A stretch of 64,000 nucleotides of DNA from positions 1,736,001-1,800,000 of the forward strand of contig NZ_JAZHRX010000001.1 in the NCBI RefSeq assembly GCF_036924645.1, read 5' to 3'. Position numbers and translations under genes: made by a program. The notes under the pieces were generated by a model. It saw nothing but the letters and a program-made list of their open reading frames with translations. It searched no databases and was not told the DNA's origin. Positions 27,931-37,957 of the stretch are shown here, one piece after another; the first letter of the stretch is position 1, and every line of letters starts with the position of its first letter. Source of the DNA: Bradyrhizobium sp. AZCC 2176. GTDB lineage: Bacteria; Pseudomonadota; Alphaproteobacteria; Rhizobiales; Xanthobacteraceae.

Positions 27931-29265
27931 ATGCATTCGCCCGTAGTTCCGTCGAAGGTCACAACGGCACGGGTATTTGCGATCGCCGGTCCCGCGATGG
28001 TCGCGAACCTGACCACGCCGCTGATCGGCATCGTCTCGACCACGGCGATCGGCCGGCTCGGCGACGCCACGCTGCTCGGCGGCGTGGCGATGGCATCCGT
28101 GCTATTCGACTGCATCTTCTGGCTGTTCGGATTCCTGCGCATGAGCACCGTCGCCTTTACGGCGCAGTCGCTCGGATCAGGCGACACCTCTGAATTGCGC
28201 GCGATCCTGCTGCGCGGGCTGATCGTCGCCGCACTGGTTGGAGCTGTTCTCATCGCCCTGCAGGTACCGCTTGCTGCGATCCTGCTGGGCGCGATGGGTG
28301 GCAGCGAAGGTGTCACCCGCGCGGCCAAAATCTACTTCACGATCCGGATCTGGTCGGCGCCGCTGGCGCTCGGCAATTATGTCGTACTGGGATGGCTGAT
28401 CGGACAGGCCCGCGCCAGACTGGCCCTCGGCACGCAGATCACTATCAACCTGATCAACATGGCGACAACGATGCTGCTGGTGCTGGTGCTCGACTTCGGC
28501 ATTGCCGGGGCTGCGATCGCGGCCGTGATCGCGGAAGCGGCCGGGCTCCTGTTGGGCATTTTGATCGCGCAGCGTCTGTCCGGCGGCCAATCGGCCATCT
28601 CGCACGCGACCCTGTTCGACCGCACAAAGCTGATGCGGATGCTGACCGTCAATCGCGACATCCTGATTCGTACCGCGGCGCTGATCATAGCCTTCCTGTT
28701 CTTCAACGCGCAGGGCGCCCGTGCCGGCGATGTGACGCTCGCGGCCAATGCGGTTTTGAACAATTTTCTGATGATCAGCGGCTTCTTCCTCGATGGCCTG
28801 GCGAACGCGGCCGAGCAGCTCTGTGGCCGGGCCTATGGCGCGCGTGACAAGAATGCTTTCGCCGGTGCGGTCAAGCTCGTCGTCATCTGGGGCTTTGGCT
28901 TCGCGCTCGCGGTGGCCGCCTGTTTCCTGCTGTTCGGGCCAGCGCTGATCGACATGATCACTGCGAGCGTGGACGTACGCCGCATCGCGCGCGACTATTT
29001 GCCGTTCGTGATCTTCGCGCCCCTGCTCGGCGTGTTCGCCTTCGCCTTTGATGGCGTCTATATCGGCGCGACCTGGGCGCGCGACATGCGCAACCTGATG
29101 GTGCTGGCGCTTCTAATCTTTTTCGCTGCGTGGTTTGCGCTGCGTTCGTTCGGAAATGCCGGGCTGTGGGCCGCGTTCCTGGTGCACTACGCCGCCCGCG
29201 GCGGGCTGGAGGCGCTGCGGTATCCGGCGCTGCTGAGGAAGTCGTTCGGTCCGCAGCATCAGTAA
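27931..29265 (+). CDS. MATE family efflux transporter (DinF-like)
   Basis: A 444-residue inner-membrane protein with 12 helices in two six-helix bundles. 'RVFAIAGPAMVANLTTPLIGIVSTTAIGRLG' at the N-terminus and 'LDGLANAAEQLCGRAYGARD' near 290 are MATE signatures close to the DinF subgroup. It should export cationic drugs or metabolites with H+ or Na+ influx. It begins two bases after the RNase Z-like gene and ends on the last base before the convergent pyrD stop. A second MATE pump in the window (55936-57375) belongs to another branch. Confidence 0.88.
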   Translation: MHSPVVPSKVTTARVFAIAGPAMVANLTTPLIGIVSTTAIGRLGDATLLGGVAMASVLFDCIFWLFGFLRMSTVAFTAQSLGSGDTSELRAILLRGLIVAALVGAVLIALQVPLAAILLGAMGGSEGVTRAAKIYFTIRIWSAPLALGNYVVLGWLIGQARARLALGTQITINLINMATTMLLVLVLDFGIAGAAIAAVIAEAAGLLLGILIAQRLSGGQSAISHATLFDRTKLMRMLTVNRDILIRTAALIIAFLFFNAQGARAGDVTLAANAVLNNFLMISGFFLDGLANAAEQLCGRAYGARDKNAFAGAVKLVVIWGFGFALAVAACFLLFGPALIDMITASVDVRRIARDYLPFVIFAPLLGVFAFAFDGVYIGATWARDMRNLMVLALLIFFAAWFALRSFGNAGLWAAFLVHYAARGGLEALRYPALLRKSFGPQHQ

Positions 29266-30363
29266 CTACCTCGCCGGCCAGTCCTCGGCGGTGATCGTCG
29301 CCGCATCGGCGCCGACGATTTCCGACAGCGAGTCGCGCCCCGTCCGCAGCAACGTCGAGGCCAGATCGTTCTTGATATCGTCGACCAGCCCGAGGCCCTT
29401 GTAGACCAGCGACGAGTAGAGCTGGATCAGGCTGGCGCCGGCGCGGATTTTCGTCAGCGCCGCACCGCCGGTATCGATGCCGCCGACGCCGATCAGCGGA
29501 AACGCGCCCTCGGTGCGGACATAGGTCTCCGCCACCATGCGCGTCGACAACCGGAACAGCGGCCGTCCGGATAACCCGCCCTGCTCTTGCGCGCGCGCCT
29601 GCTCGCGCAACGTCGAGGGCCGCGCCAGCGTGGTGTTGGCGACGATCATACCGTCGACCCGGCGCGAGCGCGCGATGTGCACGACATCGTCGAGTTCGGT
29701 CAAACTCAGATCCGGCGCGATCTTCAGCAGCACCGGGGAATCGCCGGCATTCCTGCGCACCCTCTCGCGCGCATCGATCACCTTGGCGAGCAGTTCGTCG
29801 AGCGCTGCCGATTGCTGCAGGTTGCGCAGGCCGGGCGTGTTCGGCGAGGAGACGTTGACGGTGAAATAGCTAGCGACCGGCGCGAACGTCTCGATCAGCT
29901 TGACATAGTCGGCGACGCGGTCGGACGAATCCTTGTTGGCCCCGACATTGACGCCGACGATGCCGCCATGGTGGGCGCGCGCCGCAAGCCGGCGCAGCGC
30001 GGCCTCGGCGCCGTCATTGTTGAAGCCCATGCGGTTGATCACGGCTTCATCCCGTTCCAGCCGAAACAGCCGCGGCCGCGGATTGCCGCCCTGCGGCTTC
30101 GGCGTCACCGTGCCGATCTCGACGAAGCCGAAACCGAGCCGCAACAGCGCGTCGGGCACCTCCGCGCTCTTGTCGAAGCCCGCGGCCATGCCGATCGGAT
30201 TGGGAAAATTCAGGCCGAAGGCGCGCACCGCCAGCTTGTGGTCGTCGGCGCGCGGCTTGATCGGCGGCAGCAGCCGCAGGCCGTGGATCGCCATGCGATG
30301 CGCGTCTTCCGGATCGAACCAGCGCAGCAGCGGCAGCGAAAAGGCGTCGAAGGCGCGGATCAC
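29266..30363 (-). CDS. pyrD: Quinone-dependent dihydroorotate dehydrogenase
   Basis: A 365-residue class 2 dihydroorotate dehydrogenase, which oxidises dihydroorotate to orotate in pyrimidine synthesis and feeds electrons to quinone at the inner membrane. 'PNPIGMAAGFDKSAEVPDAL' (FMN site), 'VEIGTVTPKPQGGNPRPRLF', and 'VNVSSPNTPGLRNLQ' with the class 2 catalytic serine are present, as is 'IGVGGIDTGGAALTKIRAGA' (phosphate loop) near the end. The start is a GTG at 30363 overlapping the DUF952 stop (GTGA), so translation is coupled to that small gene. Confidence 0.95.
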   Translation of the reverse strand: MIRAFDAFSLPLLRWFDPEDAHRMAIHGLRLLPPIKPRADDHKLAVRAFGLNFPNPIGMAAGFDKSAEVPDALLRLGFGFVEIGTVTPKPQGGNPRPRLFRLERDEAVINRMGFNNDGAEAALRRLAARAHHGGIVGVNVGANKDSSDRVADYVKLIETFAPVASYFTVNVSSPNTPGLRNLQQSAALDELLAKVIDARERVRRNAGDSPVLLKIAPDLSLTELDDVVHIARSRRVDGMIVANTTLARPSTLREQARAQEQGGLSGRPLFRLSTRMVAETYVRTEGAFPLIGVGGIDTGGAALTKIRAGASLIQLYSSLVYKGLGLVDDIKNDLASTLLRTGRDSLSEIVGADAATITAEDWPAR

Positions 30364-30704
30364 GAGGTAAGCTCCGGAATGTCGTGCGTGCCGTCGGACC
30401 GCGCGCGCATGTCGAGGATGGCGGTCACCGCGCCGAGATCGAGTTCGCCGTACAGATGCGGGAACAGTTCATCGTTGCGCGAAGGCTCCCAGCGCAGCGC
30501 ATCGCCGAGCGCGTCCGCGTCGACCGCAACCAGGAACAGGCCGGTCTGGCCGAAATAATGCTTTCGCGCCGTCTCGGCGACCTGGGAGGCCGTGGAGAAA
30601 TGAATGTAGCCGTCGCGCAGATCGTCCGAACTGCCCCGGTAAACGCCCTGCCGTTCGGCCTCGCGCCAGGCCGAGGCGGGAGTGATTTTATAAATGGTCG
30701 GCAC
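30360..30704 (-). CDS. DUF952 family protein
   Basis: A 114-residue protein of the DUF952 family. Characteristic parts are 'IYKITPASAWREAERQGVYRG' at the start, 'DGYIHFSTASQVAETARKHY' near 40, and 'LRWEPSRNDELFPHLYGEL' near 75. Its biochemical role is not established. The start is taken as the GTG at 30704 because the family begins there and GGGAAAGG is just upstream; the longer frame would begin in a low-value region. It overlaps pyrD by four bases in an operon. Confidence 0.83.
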   Translation of the reverse strand: MPTIYKITPASAWREAERQGVYRGSSDDLRDGYIHFSTASQVAETARKHYFGQTGLFLVAVDADALGDALRWEPSRNDELFPHLYGELDLGAVTAILDMRARSDGTHDIPELTS

Positions 30705-30820
30705 GGCCTTTCCCGGGCTTGTCGTTGAGTCTCTTGGGATTTTCCCGGAAATGGCCGGGTGGCGGCAGACCGTAAAGGCCGCAGGCCGGTAACTCAAGCG
30801 CTGCGCAACAGGGCGCGGCG

Positions 30821-30883
30821 CTGATTTCTTGTTTTGACGCGTTTTCTTCGCGCAAACCGGTAGCCACTTCGCTGGAAAACGCT
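30821..30883. repeat. Intergenic repeat, family C, copy 3 (partial)
   Basis: Contains TTTCTTGTTTTGACGCG, then TTTTCTTCGCGCAAACCGG and CACTTCGCTGGAAAACGCT, which match copy 1 at 7260-7331. It lies in the gap between the divergent DUF952 and S24 regulator genes. Confidence 0.75.
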
Positions 30884-30946
30884 ACGCACGATTTGCGCAA
30901 ACGGGCCGAATGAGGCAATAATTCCTAGGCGATTCCAGGATTTTCG

Positions 30947-31597
30947 ATGGCCAGGCACTCCAAGGCACAGCGCATTTTGACCCACAGCCAGGTCTGGACC
31001 GCGCTCGACCGGCTAGCCGAACGGGCCGGCATGTCGCCCTCAGGCCTCGCCAAACGGTCCGGTCTCGACCCCACCACCTTCAACAAATCCAAGCGCATCA
31101 CCGCCGACGGCCGCGAGCGCTGGCCTTCGACCGAATCGGTGTCCAAGGCGCTAGCCGCGACCAATTCGTCGATCGACACCTTTGTGCAGTTGATCGGCGA
31201 CGGCGCGCGCGGTCTGCAATCGGTGCCGCTGCTCGCCCTGGCGCAGGCTGGCACCGGCCATTTCGATGAGCGCGGCTTTCCCACCGGCCGTGGCTGGGAC
31301 GAAGTGGCGTTGCCACAGGCCTCGGACGAGCATGCCTACGCGCTGGAGATCTCAGGCGATTCGATGAAGCCGACCTATCGCGACGGCGACATCATCGTGG
31401 TGTCGCCGGGCACGCCGATCCGGCGCGGCGACCGCGTGGTGCTCAAGACGTCGGACGGCGAAGTGATGGTCAAGGAATTGAAGCGCCGCACCACCAAGAC
31501 GCTGGAACTGCAATCGCTGAACCTGGCCCAGGCCGACCGCACGCTCGACGCCGACGCTGTGGCGTGGATCGCAAGGATCGTATGGGCGAGCCAGTAG
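30947..31597 (+). CDS. LexA-like S24 family repressor
   Basis: A 216-residue repressor with an N-terminal helix-turn-helix (about 13-55, 'LDRLAERAGMSPSGLAKRSGL') and a C-terminal S24/LexA-like serine-lysine domain. The serine is in 'LEISGDSMKPTYRDGDII' near 140 and the lysine in 'EVMVKELKRR' near 177. Such proteins may cleave themselves when RecA is activated; no clear Ala-Gly cleavage site is seen, although 'ALAQAGTGHFDERG' near 97 offers candidates. It is followed 12 bases later by an unusual uracil-DNA glycosylase gene, so it may control DNA repair. It is not canonical LexA. Confidence 0.85.
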   Translation: MARHSKAQRILTHSQVWTALDRLAERAGMSPSGLAKRSGLDPTTFNKSKRITADGRERWPSTESVSKALAATNSSIDTFVQLIGDGARGLQSVPLLALAQAGTGHFDERGFPTGRGWDEVALPQASDEHAYALEISGDSMKPTYRDGDIIVVSPGTPIRRGDRVVLKTSDGEVMVKELKRRTTKTLELQSLNLAQADRTLDADAVAWIARIVWASQ

Positions 31598-31609
31598 GAT
31601 TGCCGCGCC

Positions 31610-32128
31610 GTGACGGATGTGCTGAGCGACCTGCTGCGACATTCCCTTCGCATCGTGTTGTGCGGGACCGCCGCGGGGACGACGTCCGCCGCAGAGAGGG
31701 CCTACTACGCGCACCGGCAAAACAAGTTCTGGAGGATTTTGCACGAGACGAGGCTCACGTCCGAGCCGCTGCTGCCGCATCAATATCGCAGCCTGCTGCA
31801 GCATGGGATCGGCCTGACCGATCTGGTGAAAGCAGGCGCGGGGATGGACCGCGCCACGCTTCCGAAACTGACGGCCGCGGATCGCGCCCGGCTGAGCAAG
31901 ACAATCGCGACGTTTCGTCCGCAGTTCCTCGCCTTCACCAGCAAGACGGCGGGGCAGAAATTCTTCGATGGCAAGCGAGACTATGGCGCGCAGGTGGAGC
32001 TGATCGGCGATACCAGGGTGTGGATATTGCCGTCGACCTCGGGGGCGGCCAATGGAAGCTGGCGCCCGGAAATCTGGCACCGGTTTGCGGATGAGGTCAG
32101 AGCGGCGGGCGCGCGGGTGAGCTACTAA
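31610..32128 (+). CDS. Mug/TDG-like uracil-DNA glycosylase with altered active site
   Basis: A 172-residue protein that aligns along its whole length with mismatch-specific uracil-DNA glycosylases of the Mug/TDG family. The 'NKFWRILHETRLT' segment matches 'NRFWKVIYQAGFT' of E. coli Mug. Motif A, GINPG in Mug, reads GTAAG here (residues 19-23), so the catalytic asparagine is replaced by alanine. Motif B NPSG reads STSG near 142. The base specificity may thus differ. I recall a Bradyrhizobium glycosylase class with unusual motifs but cannot confirm it is this one. The start is a GTG at 31610, 12 bases after the S24 regulator. Confidence 0.78.
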   Translation: MTDVLSDLLRHSLRIVLCGTAAGTTSAAERAYYAHRQNKFWRILHETRLTSEPLLPHQYRSLLQHGIGLTDLVKAGAGMDRATLPKLTAADRARLSKTIATFRPQFLAFTSKTAGQKFFDGKRDYGAQVELIGDTRVWILPSTSGAANGSWRPEIWHRFADEVRAAGARVSY

Positions 32129-32140
32129 CTCCACCACAGC

Positions 32141-32258
32141 GTCGCCCCTGCGAACTCAGGGGCCCATAACCACAAATGTTGGTGGTGGAGGATGACGTCT
32201 CCCCGCCTGCCCTTTCCGCCGGTCGCGGCGTATGAGCCCCTGGTTTCGCAGGGACGAC
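32141..32258. repeat. Palindromic intergenic repeat (family F)
   Basis: GTCGCCCCTGCGAACTCAGG..CCCATA is mirrored by TATGAGCCCCTGGTTTCGCA..GGGACGAC. Near the centre is a CCACAAATGTTGGTGG-like pairing. It separates the convergent glycosylase and class II aldolase genes and may terminate both. Confidence 0.7.
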
Positions 32259-32282
32259 GGAAAGACTGCGGGCGACGGAAAA

Positions 32283-33065
32283 CTACGTCGCGTAATCAGG
32301 CTCTTTGCGGTCGAGCATCCGCTTCAGCGCATCAAAGTGCCGCTGGGCCGGGGTCGGTCCCTTGTAGAGATGCTCGTCCTTGTAATCGCGCTTGGTTTTC
32401 TCCACCACAGGCGCCGGAAGCTGTTTCAGTTTCTGCCCGGTCCACATCGCATAGATCTGCACCTGGGCGGCGCGCTCGACGTAATACAGCATGTCATAAG
32501 CTTCCGCGACCGTCGCGCCGACGGTGGAGATGCCGTGGTTGGCCATGAACAGCACGGTCTTGTCGCCGATGACCTTTGCGAGCCGCGCGCCTTCGGCCGG
32601 ATCGAGCGCCGGGCCGGTATACTCGTCGTCATAGGCGATGGCGCCTGACAGCCCGACCTCGGTCTGGCCGATTTCCTTGATGCGCGGGTCTTCCAGTCGC
32701 GTCAGCGCGCTGGCGTGCGGCATGTGGGTGTGAAACACCGCCTTGGCCTGCGGCAGCGCCTTGTGGATCGGCGCGTGGATACAATAGCAGGAGCGCTCGA
32801 CCTCGCCTTCGCCGCGCTTGACCTCGCCGTCGTCGATGCCGACTTCCATGAAGCAGGAAGCCGTGACTTCGGACCAATGGGTGCCGAACGGAATCTGATA
32901 GTAACGATCCGGGCTGCCCGGCACCACGAAGGTCAGATGGTTGAAGATGCCTTCGGAAAATCCCTGGATGAAGGCCAGCCGATGCGCGGCCGCGAGGTCG
33001 ACCCGCGCCTGCCATTGCTCGGCGCTACACTCGCTGAGCGTCTTCGGCGAAACCCTGAACTGCAT
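32283..33065 (-). CDS. Class II aldolase/adducin family protein
   Basis: A 260-residue class II aldolase/adducin-fold protein. Zinc-binding histidines lie in 'AVFHTHMPHASAL' near 120 and 'LFMANHGISTVG' near 180. Members cleave or epimerise sugar phosphates or act on 3-oxo-acids, but the phosphate-binding set of FucA is not obvious, so a substrate cannot be given. The start ATG at 33065 follows GGGAGAAA. It stands alone on this strand, with the carbonic anhydrase divergent from it across 200 bases in which I see no clear regulatory site. Confidence 0.87.
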   Translation of the reverse strand: MQFRVSPKTLSECSAEQWQARVDLAAAHRLAFIQGFSEGIFNHLTFVVPGSPDRYYQIPFGTHWSEVTASCFMEVGIDDGEVKRGEGEVERSCYCIHAPIHKALPQAKAVFHTHMPHASALTRLEDPRIKEIGQTEVGLSGAIAYDDEYTGPALDPAEGARLAKVIGDKTVLFMANHGISTVGATVAEAYDMLYYVERAAQVQIYAMWTGQKLKQLPAPVVEKTKRDYKDEHLYKGPTPAQRHFDALKRMLDRKEPDYAT

Positions 33066-33265
33066 GAGCTTTCTCCCTGATCCGCTATGTTGCCCGCGCC
33101 TCGGCGGAGGCTTTGACGGCTGTTATGTCAGGCATTGTACCCCAATCCGGCGCGTGCTGCGGCTGAAATTGCGGCGGGCCTGCCATCCCACTTTGTGGGC
33201 GTTGCCCATCGATCCGTAGCCCGGAATCAGATACTGCACAGCTTTCATCCAGGCAGGGGAATCAC

Positions 33266-34021
33266 ATGAATCGTCGAAATCTTTTGAAGGCGCTCGCCGG
33301 GCTCGCGGCTTGCCCGGTCTGCACGACCGCGGGATTTGCCGCCGAAGGCGCCCATTGGAGTTACGAGGGCGCGGGCGCCCCTGCCAAATGGGGCGACCTT
33401 GACGCCGCCAACAAGGCTTGCTCGCTCGGCGCGCAGCAATCGCCGATCAATATCGCAGCTCCCATCAAGTCGCAGCTCCCAGCGCTGAAGCTGTCATGGG
33501 GCAAGAGCGCCGATACGATCGTCAACAACGGCCACACCATCCAGCTCAATTTCGCCGAGGGCTCGACGCTGAAGCTCGGCGATACCACCTACAAACTCCT
33601 GCAGGTGCACTTTCACCGGCCGAGCGAACATCTGATCGGCGGCAAAAGTTTTCCGATGGAAGCGCATTTCGTGCACCGCGCCGATTCAGGTGCGCTCGCC
33701 GTGGTCGGCGTGATGTTCTCGGAAGGAAAGCCGAATGCGACCTTCAGCAAGATCGTCGCCATCATGCCGGCCAAGGAAGGGTCGGCCGTGAAGGCGGAGG
33801 GCGGCATCAATCCGAACGGGCTGTTGCCGGCGAAGCTCGGCTATTACCGGTATCCAGGCTCGCTGACGACGCCACCCTGCGCGGAAGTCGTCGAATGGCT
33901 GGTGCTGACCGATCCGATCCAGGTCGCAGCAAGCGACGTCGCCGGTTTCGCAAAGCTCTATCCGATGAACGCCCGCCCGGCGCAGCGGGACAACCGCCGC
34001 TATGTGCTGCAGTCGGTTTGA
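33266..34021 (+). CDS. Alpha-class carbonic anhydrase, exported
   Basis: A 251-residue alpha-carbonic anhydrase that interconverts CO2 and bicarbonate in the periplasm. The N-terminus 'NRRNLLKALAGLAACPVC' is a likely Tat (RRNLLK) or lipoprotein-like signal ending near 'FAAEGAHW'. 'CSLGAQQSPINI' is the family start. Zinc histidines are in 'QVHFHRPSEH' (two) near 113 and 'MEAHFVH' near 131. 'YRYPGSLTTPPCAEVVEWLV' near 195 carries the substrate-pocket Thr and the second Cys of the usual disulfide with Cys51. GGGGA precedes the ATG. Confidence 0.93.
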   Translation: MNRRNLLKALAGLAACPVCTTAGFAAEGAHWSYEGAGAPAKWGDLDAANKACSLGAQQSPINIAAPIKSQLPALKLSWGKSADTIVNNGHTIQLNFAEGSTLKLGDTTYKLLQVHFHRPSEHLIGGKSFPMEAHFVHRADSGALAVVGVMFSEGKPNATFSKIVAIMPAKEGSAVKAEGGINPNGLLPAKLGYYRYPGSLTTPPCAEVVEWLVLTDPIQVAASDVAGFAKLYPMNARPAQRDNRRYVLQSV

Positions 34022-34027
34022 GTGGAC

Positions 34028-34115
34028 CGTCATTGCCGGGCTTGACCCGGCAATCCATCAAAAAAAGACTCTTGCGAAGCAAGATGGATGCGCGAGTCAA
34101 GCCCGCGCATGACGA
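34028..34115. repeat. Palindromic intergenic repeat, family E, copy 2
   Basis: CGTCATTGCCGGGCTTGACC...CCATC pairs with GATGGATGCGCGAGTCAAG and CCCGCGCATGACG. It is related to 23948-24028. It separates the convergent carbonic anhydrase and lysyl-tRNA synthetase genes. Confidence 0.8.
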
Positions 34116-34130
34116 CTTTTGGTGTGGCGC

Positions 34131-35774
<1,644 letters not shown>

Positions 35775-35844
35775 TTAAGAGGCTCTCCAAGAGGCGCGGA
35801 AACTAGCGCTTCCGCGCAAAAATGCAAAATGGCGGCCGGGAATC

Positions 35845-35930
35845 GTAGGGTGGGCAAAGCGAAGCGTGCCCACCATTGCATTCCGAGCAGGACGTGGTGG
35901 GCACGGCGCAAGCGCCTTTGCCCACCCTGC
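35845..35930. repeat. Palindromic intergenic repeat, family A, copy 3
   Basis: Begins GTAGGGTGGGCAAAGCG, ends CTTTGCCCACCCTGC, with the GTGCCCACC/GGTGGGCAC inner pair. It is very close to copy 1 (2780-2867). It lies between the solute-binding protein stop and the lysK start. Confidence 0.87.
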
Positions 35931-35940
35931 GAAGCAACTC

Positions 35941-36858
35941 CTAGAACGGACTAATAGAAAAATACCGCAGCCACAGATCGGTGAAGCGGCCTTTTTCCCA
36001 GAGCCGGAACAGCGCCCAGTTCAGCGAGGTCCGCAACAGATCGTTGCCTTTGCGAACGGCGATGCCGATGCCCTCGCCGAAATAGCGGCTTTCGACAAAG
36101 GGGCCACCCGAGAACGCGCAGCATTCGGCCGAGTCGGTGCCGTTGATCCAGAACGCCAGCGAGATCGCGTCGCCGAAGATGAAATCGACCTCGCTGCGCC
36201 GCAAGGCCAGCCGCAGCGCATCGTCGTTCGGATAGGACTTGATCTCGGCGTCGGTGAACATTGCCTTCAAATAGGCCTCGTGCGAGGTGCCAGCGATGAC
36301 GCCGACCTTCTTGCCTTCGAGATATTCCGGGCGAACCTCCGGCATCACGGCGTCACGCCGCGACACGAAGCGCGCCGGCGCGCGGTAATAGGGGTCGGTG
36401 AAATCGAGCCTTGCGCGCAGGGCCGGCGTCACCGCCATCGAGGCGATGATGGCGTCACCGCGATTGCTCGATATCGCATCGACCAGCGTCTCGAAGCGGC
36501 GCATCTGGATGGTGCAGCTAATCTTGATCTCGTCGCACAGCGCGCGCGCCAGATCGACATTGAAGCCAGCGGGATTGCCATCGGCACCGGTGAAGTTGAA
36601 CGGCGGGTAGTCGGTCTCGGTCAGGAAGCGGATCACGGTGAGGCGCGACATGTCCGGCCGGTCCGGACGCCGCCGCGGGTCCCAGAAGCCGGGCACCGCC
36701 TGCGGGGCGGCCTCGACCGCCGGGCGGGGCTGGGTTTGCGCCTGCACCGCGACACCGCCAACAGCCGTCAATGCGAACACGATCGGCAACCCGGCCAGCC
36801 AGGCGCGGACAGTTCGATGCAGTTTTGCATTGGTTAACGGGGCGTTAAGGTATGGCAT
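35941..36858 (-). CDS. Periplasmic amino-acid-type solute-binding protein (family 3)
   Basis: A ~305-residue periplasmic binding protein of the GltI/HisJ type. A signal segment ('VRAWLAGLPIVFALTAVGGVAVQA') leads to a Pro-rich linker and the fold starting near 'LTVIRFLTETDYPPFNFTGADGNPAGFNVDLARAL'. 'DAIIASMAVTPALRARLDFTDPYYRAPARF' is characteristic. The start is uncertain; ATG at 36858 gives a compact lead, and 36900 is the alternative. No transporter genes are next to it. It is the second orphan binding protein in the window; unlike the first it likely binds polar amino acids or acts as a sensor. Confidence 0.83.
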   Translation of the reverse strand: MPYLNAPLTNAKLHRTVRAWLAGLPIVFALTAVGGVAVQAQTQPRPAVEAAPQAVPGFWDPRRRPDRPDMSRLTVIRFLTETDYPPFNFTGADGNPAGFNVDLARALCDEIKISCTIQMRRFETLVDAISSNRGDAIIASMAVTPALRARLDFTDPYYRAPARFVSRRDAVMPEVRPEYLEGKKVGVIAGTSHEAYLKAMFTDAEIKSYPNDDALRLALRRSEVDFIFGDAISLAFWINGTDSAECCAFSGGPFVESRYFGEGIGIAVRKGNDLLRTSLNWALFRLWEKGRFTDLWLRYFSISPF

Positions 36859-36950
36859 CTTCGGCAATATGTTGCGGAATTTCACGGCCTTATAGACCAT
36901 CCGGCCCGCGATGCGAGGGCCGTTTTGCAGCTTTTGGCCGGCCTTGCCGC

Positions 36951-37541
36951 TCAGAGATAGCGCTTTAGATCCTTGGCGGCTTCCTCAGGCGACCGTTTCA
37001 GGTTGAACGGCGCTACGAAATTGCCGTCGCGATCCATCAGATAGACCAACGCGGTATGATCCATGGTGTAGTCGCCGTCCTTGAGCGGGACCTTCCTGGC
37101 ATAGACCCGGTAGGCCGAAATCACCTTGGCTACCGCCTGTGGCTCGCCGGTCAGCCCCTTCAAATGCGGATCGAAGCTGGAGAGATAATCCTTCATCGCG
37201 GCCGCCGTGTCGCGCTCGGGATCGACGGATACGAACCAGGCGTTGATCTTGTCGGCGTCCGTGCCCATCGCCTTCAAGACCTCGGAAATCTCGAACAGCG
37301 AGGTCGGGCACACGTCAGGGCAATGGGTGAAGCCGAAGAAGATCAATGTCGGCTTCCCCTTCAAATTCTGCTCGGTGACGGCCTGGCCGGCCTGGTCGGT
37401 CAGTTGAAAAGGCCCGCCGATCGCCGCCGGCGCGGTCACGGTGCGCAGGCCGCCCATCGCCCACAGCATGATCACCAGCCCGACCACAAGGCTCGTGGCG
37501 AAGGCAGCGATAATCACCAGCGGGCGGATCGTCCGGTCCAT
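36951..37541 (-). CDS. SCO1/SenC family copper chaperone
   Basis: A 196-residue membrane-anchored thioredoxin-fold protein. One N-terminal helix ('PLVIIAAFATSLVVGLVIMLW') is followed by the copper motif 'FTHCPDVCPTSLFEI' (CxxxC) near 76 and the third ligand histidine in 'YTMDHTALVYLMD' near 161. SCO proteins deliver copper to the CuA site of cytochrome c oxidase or act as thiol reductants. The start ATG at 37541 has AAGGAAA upstream. A small membrane-protein gene ends 22 bases before it on the same strand. No oxidase subunit genes are close. Confidence 0.93.
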   Translation of the reverse strand: MDRTIRPLVIIAAFATSLVVGLVIMLWAMGGLRTVTAPAAIGGPFQLTDQAGQAVTEQNLKGKPTLIFFGFTHCPDVCPTSLFEISEVLKAMGTDADKINAWFVSVDPERDTAAAMKDYLSSFDPHLKGLTGEPQAVAKVISAYRVYARKVPLKDGDYTMDHTALVYLMDRDGNFVAPFNLKRSPEEAAKDLKRYL

Positions 37542-37563
37542 CGTCGATTTCCTTTTCGCCGTA

Positions 37564-37758
37564 TCAGAAGCAGGCCGAGATGCCGGCGGCGATCATCTCA
37601 AAAAACACCGCGGTGCCGTAATGGAACCACAATGCCGCCGCGCCAAGCACGCCCAGCGCACTGATGCCGGCAGCGCTCCAAACGATCAAGGACGCCACCC
37701 TGCCCTGCGACCGAGCGGCCGCCGTCAGGCCTTGGTGGGTGGAAATCGGCTGAGCCAT
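37564..37758 (-). CDS. Small membrane protein of unknown function
   Basis: A 64-residue protein 'MAQPISTHQGL...' with one helix pair region 'VASLIVWSAAGISALGVLGAAALWF' and a short tail 'TAVFFEMIAAGISACF'. It resembles no family I can name. The ATG at 37758 is chosen because residues upstream are Pro-rich and implausible; there is no good ribosome site. It lies just upstream of the SCO gene and may be co-transcribed, which would link it to respiratory copper supply. Confidence 0.5.
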   Translation of the reverse strand: MAQPISTHQGLTAAARSQGRVASLIVWSAAGISALGVLGAAALWFHYGTAVFFEMIAAGISACF

Positions 37759-37957
37759 GCGTTTCAGATAGGGCCAGTTCCCGGGACAGGCAAGCGGAAT
37801 GGCCGCGCCCGACATCACGTCATGCGGAGGGGCAAGCCAAGGAGGAGGCACGGGAGGAGGTTCACAAAAAGTAAATGGCCGAGACATCTGCGCGAAGACG
37901 CGCTTCGCGCTTTTGCCCGGCCACGACGTCGCTTTCCGGCAAAACGGCGGCGCTTAA

